Below are positions 60,101 to 64,000 of a stretch of DNA of 64,000 nucleotides, piece by piece. The notes under the pieces are model-generated. The model did not search any database. It was not told the DNA's origin and saw nothing but the letters and a program-made list of their open reading frames with translations. The stretch spans positions 806,001 through 870,000 of the forward strand of contig NZ_LT629695.1 in the NCBI RefSeq assembly GCF_900099705.1. Direction: 5' to 3'. Position 1 is the stretch's first letter; the number at the start of each line of letters is the position of its first letter. The position numbers were made by a program, and so were the translations under genes. The stretch comes from Agrococcus jejuensis (GTDB taxonomy: Bacteria; Actinomycetota; Actinomycetes; Actinomycetales; Microbacteriaceae).

Positions 60101-62335
60101 ATGGAAGACCAGTCCGAGCCCACGCCCACGACGTCGATCCCGACCGTGACGATGGCGCCCGAGCTCGCGGAGGGCGCGAGCTTCGCGCAGGCCACCGAGG
60201 CAGACCTCGACGACTTCGACGACGACGACGAGTACGACCTCGAGACGCACGGCGGCGAGACCGAGGACGGCCTGCCCGCCGACCGGTTCCTCGACCGCGA
60301 GCTGTCGTGGCTCGCCTTCAACCAGCGCGTGCTCGAGCTCGCCGAGGACGAGACGGTGCCGCTGCTCGAGCGCGCCAACTTCCTCGCGATCTTCGCGTCG
60401 AACCTCGACGAGTTCTTCATGGTGCGCGTCGCGGGTCTCAAGCGCCGCATCGTCACGGGCCTCGCGGTGCCGACGAACGTGGGCGTCTCGCCCGTCGACA
60501 TCTTCAACCAGATCGTCGAGCGCGCCCACGAGCTGCAGCTGCGGCACGCCGACTGCTGGCGCCACTCCGTGCGCCCGCAGCTCTCGAGCGCCGGCATCGA
60601 CATCGTGCGCTGGGGCGAGCTCGACGAGGCCGAGCAGCAGGTGCTGCGCCAGCGGTTCCACGACGACGTCTTCCCCGTGCTCATGCCGCTCGCGGTCGAC
60701 CCCGCCCACCCCTTCCCCTACATCTCGGGCCTGTCGCTCAACCTCGCCGTGCGCGTGTTCAACCCGCTCACGGACTCCGAGGAGTTCGCGCGCCTCAAGG
60801 TGCCGCCGGTGCTGTCGCGCCTCGTCGCCGTCGAGGGTGCGACCACGCGATTCATCGCCCTCGAGGAGCTCATCGCCAACAACCTCGGCGAGCTCTTCCC
60901 CGGCATGCGCGTCGTCGACTGCGACGTCTTCCGCGTCACGCGCAACGAGGACGTCGCGATCGACGAGGACGAGACCGAGAACCTCATCCAGGCCCTCGAG
61001 AAGGAGCTGTCGCGCCGCAAGTTCGGCCCGCCCATCCGCCTCGAGGTGTCGGAGGACGTCGACCCCGACTCGCTCGACCTGCTCGTGCGCGAGCTCGGCA
61101 TCACCGAGCAGGAGGTCTACACGCTGCCCGGCCTGCTCGACCTCACCGGCCTCTTCCAGATCTCGGGCCTCGAGCGCCCCGAGCTGCGCTACACGAAGCG
61201 CGTCCCCGTCACCGCCGCGGCGCTGAAGCCGACGGATGCCGAGGAGCAGGAGTCGATCTTCGACGCGATCACGCGCAAGGACGTGCTCGTGCACCACCCT
61301 TATGAGACCTTCGCCACGAGCGTCCAGGCGATGCTCGAGCAGGCGGCCGACGACCCCGACGTGCTCGCCATCAAGCAGACGCTGTACCGCACGAGCGGCG
61401 ACTCCCCCATCGTCGCCGCGCTCATCCGCGCCGCCGCGAAGGGCAAGCAGGTGCTGGCGCTCGTCGAGGTGAAGGCGCGCTTCGACGAGACGAACAACAT
61501 CCAGTGGGCGCGCACGCTCGAGCGAGCCGGCGTGCACGTCGTCTACGGCCTCGTGGGCCTCAAGACGCACTGCAAGCTGCTCGTCGTCGTGCGCCGCGAG
61601 CGCGGCCGCCTGCGCCACTACTGCCACGTCGGCACGGGCAACTACAACCCGAAGACGTCGCGCATCTACGAGGACTTCGGCCTCTTCACCGACAACGACC
61701 AGGTCGGCCTCGAGATCACGCGCCTCTTCAACCAGCTCTCGGGCTTCGCGATCGAGCGCAAGTTCCAGCGCCTGCTCGTGGCACCGCTGCACCTGCGCAA
61801 GGGGCTGCTGAAGCGCATCCGTCGCGAGACCCGCAACGCGCAGGCGGGCAGGCCCGCACGCATCCGCATCAAGGTGAACTCGATCGTCGACGAGCAGATC
61901 ATCGACGCGCTGTACCGCGCGAGCCGCGCGGGCGTCGAGGTGCAGGTGTGGGTGCGCGGCATCTCGTCGATCAAGGCGGGCGTGCCCGGGCTGTCCGAGC
62001 ACATCCAGGTGCGCTCGGTGCTCGGTCGCTACCTCGAGCACTCGCGCGTGTTCTGCTTCCTCAACGGCGGCGACGAGGAGGTGTGGATCGGCTCGGCCGA
62101 CATGATGCACCGCAACCTCGACCGCCGCGTCGAGACGCTCATCCGCCTCACGTCGACCGAGCACATGGACGACATCGCCGCGCACTTCGACACGGCGATG
62201 GCCCCCACGACGGCGTCGTGGTGGGCAGAGCCCGACGGCACGTGGACGCGCCACGCGTTCGACGACGACGGCAAGCCGCTCGCCGACCTGCAGCGCGACC
62301 GCATGATCGCGATCCAGCGGAGGCGTCGCCGGTGA
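60101..62335 (+). CDS. ppk1: Polyphosphate kinase Ppk1 (744 aa)
   Basis: After an acidic 55-residue N-terminal extension the complete Ppk1 core is present: N and head domains ([32 protein letters not shown]) and two phospholipase-D-like C domains with the autophosphorylated His490 (GLKTHCK) and [13 protein letters not shown]. It makes polyphosphate from ATP. The ATG at 60101 is chosen because the only other close ATG is out of frame. It overlaps mutT1 by four bases, and a Pho-box-like element precedes it, so induction by phosphate starvation through RegX3 is likely. Confidence 0.97.
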   Translation: MEDQSEPTPTTSIPTVTMAPELAEGASFAQATEADLDDFDDDDEYDLETHGGETEDGLPADRFLDRELSWLAFNQRVLELAEDETVPLLERANFLAIFASNLDEFFMVRVAGLKRRIVTGLAVPTNVGVSPVDIFNQIVERAHELQLRHADCWRHSVRPQLSSAGIDIVRWGELDEAEQQVLRQRFHDDVFPVLMPLAVDPAHPFPYISGLSLNLAVRVFNPLTDSEEFARLKVPPVLSRLVAVEGATTRFIALEELIANNLGELFPGMRVVDCDVFRVTRNEDVAIDEDETENLIQALEKELSRRKFGPPIRLEVSEDVDPDSLDLLVRELGITEQEVYTLPGLLDLTGLFQISGLERPELRYTKRVPVTAAALKPTDAEEQESIFDAITRKDVLVHHPYETFATSVQAMLEQAADDPDVLAIKQTLYRTSGDSPIVAALIRAAAKGKQVLALVEVKARFDETNNIQWARTLERAGVHVVYGLVGLKTHCKLLVVVRRERGRLRHYCHVGTGNYNPKTSRIYEDFGLFTDNDQVGLEITRLFNQLSGFAIERKFQRLLVAPLHLRKGLLKRIRRETRNAQAGRPARIRIKVNSIVDEQIIDALYRASRAGVEVQVWVRGISSIKAGVPGLSEHIQVRSVLGRYLEHSRVFCFLNGGDEEVWIGSADMMHRNLDRRVETLIRLTSTEHMDDIAAHFDTAMAPTTASWWAEPDGTWTRHAFDDDGKPLADLQRDRMIAIQRRRRR

Positions 62336-63255
62336 CGCCGCAGCTCGCCGCGGGCGTCGGCCTGTGGCGTCGCACGACCGACGGCATCGAGGTGCTGCTC
62401 GTCGAGCGCACGAAGCACCGCGACCTGTCGCTGCCGAAGGGCAAGCTCGACCCGGGCGAGGCGCTGCCTGCGTGCGCCGTACGCGAGCTCGAGGAGGAGA
62501 CGGGCTACCGCGTCACGCTGCAGGCGCCGCTCGGCACGAGCGAGTACCGCCTGCCGACAGGGCAGGACAAGGTCGTCTACTACTGGCAGGCCGAGCTGCG
62601 CGACCGGGATCCCGCGCACGCGTTCGCCCCGAACGACGAGATCATGGCGCTGCACTGGCTGCCGCTGGCCGAGGCCGTGTCGCGCTGCACGTACGAGCAC
62701 GACGCCGTGCTCGTGCGCAGGCTCGCGGAGCGCATCGAGGCCGGCGAGGCCGACACGTTCGCGATCATCGCGCTGCGCCACGCGAAGGCCGCCGACCCGT
62801 ACATGTGGGACCGCGACGACGCGTCGCGCACCCTCACGTCGCGCGGCGAGCGGCAGGCGCGTCAGGTGGCGCCGTCGATCGCGGCGTTCGGCGTGCAGAG
62901 CGTGCTGACGTCGACGGCCGTGCGCTGCCGGCAGACCGTCGCGCCGCTCGCCGCAGTCGCGGGCCTCGAGCCGCGCGCGGTGCGCTCACTCGCGCAGGAC
63001 ACGTACATGGGTCGCGGCGACCGCCTGCTGCGCCGCGTGACGAAGGCGCTGCGGCACCGCCGCACGACGGTGCTGTGCAGCCACCTGCCGGTCATCCCCG
63101 TCATCGTCGACGCCGTCGCGACGGCGACCGCAACGCCCGACACGCCCTCGCTGCACCGCGGCGCGATGCTGCACACCGCCGACTTCACGGTGCTGCACGT
63201 CGGCGGCGCCGACGGTCGCGTGCTCGCGGTCGAGACGCACGGCGCCCCGCACTGA
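62332..63255 (+). CDS. mutT1: MutT1-type Nudix hydrolase with histidine phosphatase domain (307 aa)
   Basis: The N-terminal Nudix domain (1-135) has the complete Nudix box at 37-59 ([17 protein letters not shown] then EEETG), and the C-terminal domain (about 142-307) is a histidine phosphatase with LRHAKA and the later CSHLPVIP. Mycobacterial MutT1 of this layout hydrolyses 8-oxo-GTP and diadenosine polyphosphates. The GTG overlaps the ppk1 stop by four bases (GTGA), with GGAGG nine bases upstream; the pairing equals Rv2984-Rv2985. Confidence 0.93.
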   Translation: MTPQLAAGVGLWRRTTDGIEVLLVERTKHRDLSLPKGKLDPGEALPACAVRELEEETGYRVTLQAPLGTSEYRLPTGQDKVVYYWQAELRDRDPAHAFAPNDEIMALHWLPLAEAVSRCTYEHDAVLVRRLAERIEAGEADTFAIIALRHAKAADPYMWDRDDASRTLTSRGERQARQVAPSIAAFGVQSVLTSTAVRCRQTVAPLAAVAGLEPRAVRSLAQDTYMGRGDRLLRRVTKALRHRRTTVLCSHLPVIPVIVDAVATATATPDTPSLHRGAMLHTADFTVLHVGGADGRVLAVETHGAPH

Positions 63256-63359
63256 CGACGCGCGTGCGCCGTCGCCGTGACCCCGCACGCACCGCCCGCT
63301 CGGCTCCCGCGGAGGTTCGCCGGATAGGTTCCGTCACGACCCTCGGAGGTGATCCACGC

Positions 63360-63950
63360 ATGCGACGCGCACGAGCGACGACCCCGCTCGCGGCCCTCGT
63401 GCTGGTGCTGGCAGGCTGCGCCGGCACCCAGCAGGGATCCGCCGACGCGTCGCGCGTCGACGTCGCCGTGACCACCGAGTCGCCGCGCGCGGGCGAGGAG
63501 CTCGTGCCCACCGTCGAGGTCGACGGCGACGCCATCCTCGTCGACGTGCCCGACGCCACCTGGCAGCTCACGCTGCTCGACGCCGGCCCCGTCGACCTCG
63601 ACGACGTCGCGATGTTCGACGGCTCCGCGACCGAGGCGCCCTCCGACGGCACGCACGTCGTGTGGGTGTGCATGGATGCGACGCAGCTGCGGGGCGAGTC
63701 GGGGCAGTGGCTCTCCGACGCCGTGCGTGTCGAGGTGTGGGCGACCGACGACGGGCCCCGCTACGACGACCTCTCGGGCTTCGACTACGAGCCCGCCGGC
63801 CGCGCGCTCGACGTGTACGAGGCCTCCGGCAACGCGCTGAACGAGCCCTACGAGCGCGTGTGCCCCATCTTCGTCGTGCCCGACGACGTCGACGCGTCGA
63901 CGATCGCGTTCGTGCCGAACGGCGGCGAGCCCGTCGTCCTCGAGCGCTGA
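63360..63950 (+). CDS. Lipoprotein of unknown function (196 aa)
   Basis: Lipobox LAGC with Cys20, a short linker and a beta-rich extracellular domain with two Cys residues (VWVCMDATQL and ERVCPIFVV) that may form a disulfide. No family is recognised. A strong GGAGGTGATCC ribosome binding site precedes the ATG, and TAGGTT lies 34 bases upstream of the start, so this message has a leader. After its stop only 50 bases remain in the window and they show no feature. Confidence 0.8.
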   Translation: MRRARATTPLAALVLVLAGCAGTQQGSADASRVDVAVTTESPRAGEELVPTVEVDGDAILVDVPDATWQLTLLDAGPVDLDDVAMFDGSATEAPSDGTHVVWVCMDATQLRGESGQWLSDAVRVEVWATDDGPRYDDLSGFDYEPAGRALDVYEASGNALNEPYERVCPIFVVPDDVDASTIAFVPNGGEPVVLER

Positions 63951-64000
63951 GGCTCGAGCACGACGGGCTCGCACGCGGTGCTGCGGGTCGGGATCAGCCG

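Overview
The window reads as chromosomal DNA of a very high-GC actinobacterium, most likely a member of the Microbacteriaceae. The grounds are the strong G/C bias of third codon positions, many GTG starts, a mycothiol synthase gene, CarD, SenX3/RegX3, DtxR, an XPB helicase pair and several actinobacterial gene orders that match Mycobacterium (serC next to the DUF3027 gene, the XPB helicase next to its partner gene, gpm-senX3-regX3, glnR-mshD, ppk1-mutT1, carD-ispDF ... cysS-rlmB). Genus-level placement is inference. I see no rRNA, CRISPR array, prophage or insertion sequence. There are two tRNA genes, Arg(CCT) and Thr(TGT).

Layout. 0-9 kb holds a partial gene, an aldo/keto reductase and a FemAB-type transferase, then a DeoR-controlled sugar or polyol locus (regulator, aldo/keto reductase, class I aldolase, zinc alcohol dehydrogenase, FGGY kinase, glycerol-1-phosphate-dehydrogenase-like enzyme) with no transporter. 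9-22 kb is mostly housekeeping: a membrane-bound LuxR-type regulator, tRNA-Arg, twin NlpC/P60 secreted hydrolases, DtxR, serC, DUF3027, a cold-shock protein, the XPB helicase with its partner, a TcrXY-like two-component system and a lone WXG100 protein. 22-36 kb holds groEL with two CIRCE operators, envelope lipoproteins, a second cold-shock protein, msrB, tRNA-Thr, three DsbA-like proteins around an orphan sugar-ABC ATPase, DUF4032, rlmB and cysS.

36-48.5 kb is an accessory carbohydrate island. It lies between cysS and ispDF, genes that are neighbours in the usual carD-ispD-ispF-cysS-rlmB order. It contains a SorC-family regulator, a clearly lower-GC PIN-domain gene, a galactitol-type PTS (EIIA divergent from EIIB-EIIC), and two same-strand operons: srlA-srlE-srlB-gutM (glucitol-type PTS) and an SAF-type NAD-dependent oxidoreductase followed by TPP-dependent E1alpha, E1beta and lipoyl E2. 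Near-identical short palindromes stand before both operons and a related larger palindrome stands before the galactitol-type PTS, so the three units look co-regulated. This is my best candidate for an undescribed catabolic system: PTS uptake of a polyol, oxidation, then CoA-dependent cleavage or oxidation by a dedicated 2-oxoacid or acyloin dehydrogenase complex.

48.5-64 kb returns to the core: ispDF, carD, a lipoprotein, the RegX3/SenX3 phosphate system with phoU and gpmA, a methyltransferase, an EamA transporter, YgfZ, a nitrobindin-like protein, a previously unlisted 39-residue membrane protein, a GlnR-like regulator, mshD, ppk1, mutT1 and a final lipoprotein. Pho-box-like repeats stand before senX3/phoU and ppk1, which ties polyphosphate synthesis to phosphate sensing.

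A window-wide pattern is a -10 element of the form TAnnnT (often TAGGCT) placed 6-8 bases before the start codon of at least sixteen genes. This implies widespread leaderless mRNAs and was used here to choose several starts. Three copies of a palindromic intergenic repeat are also present.
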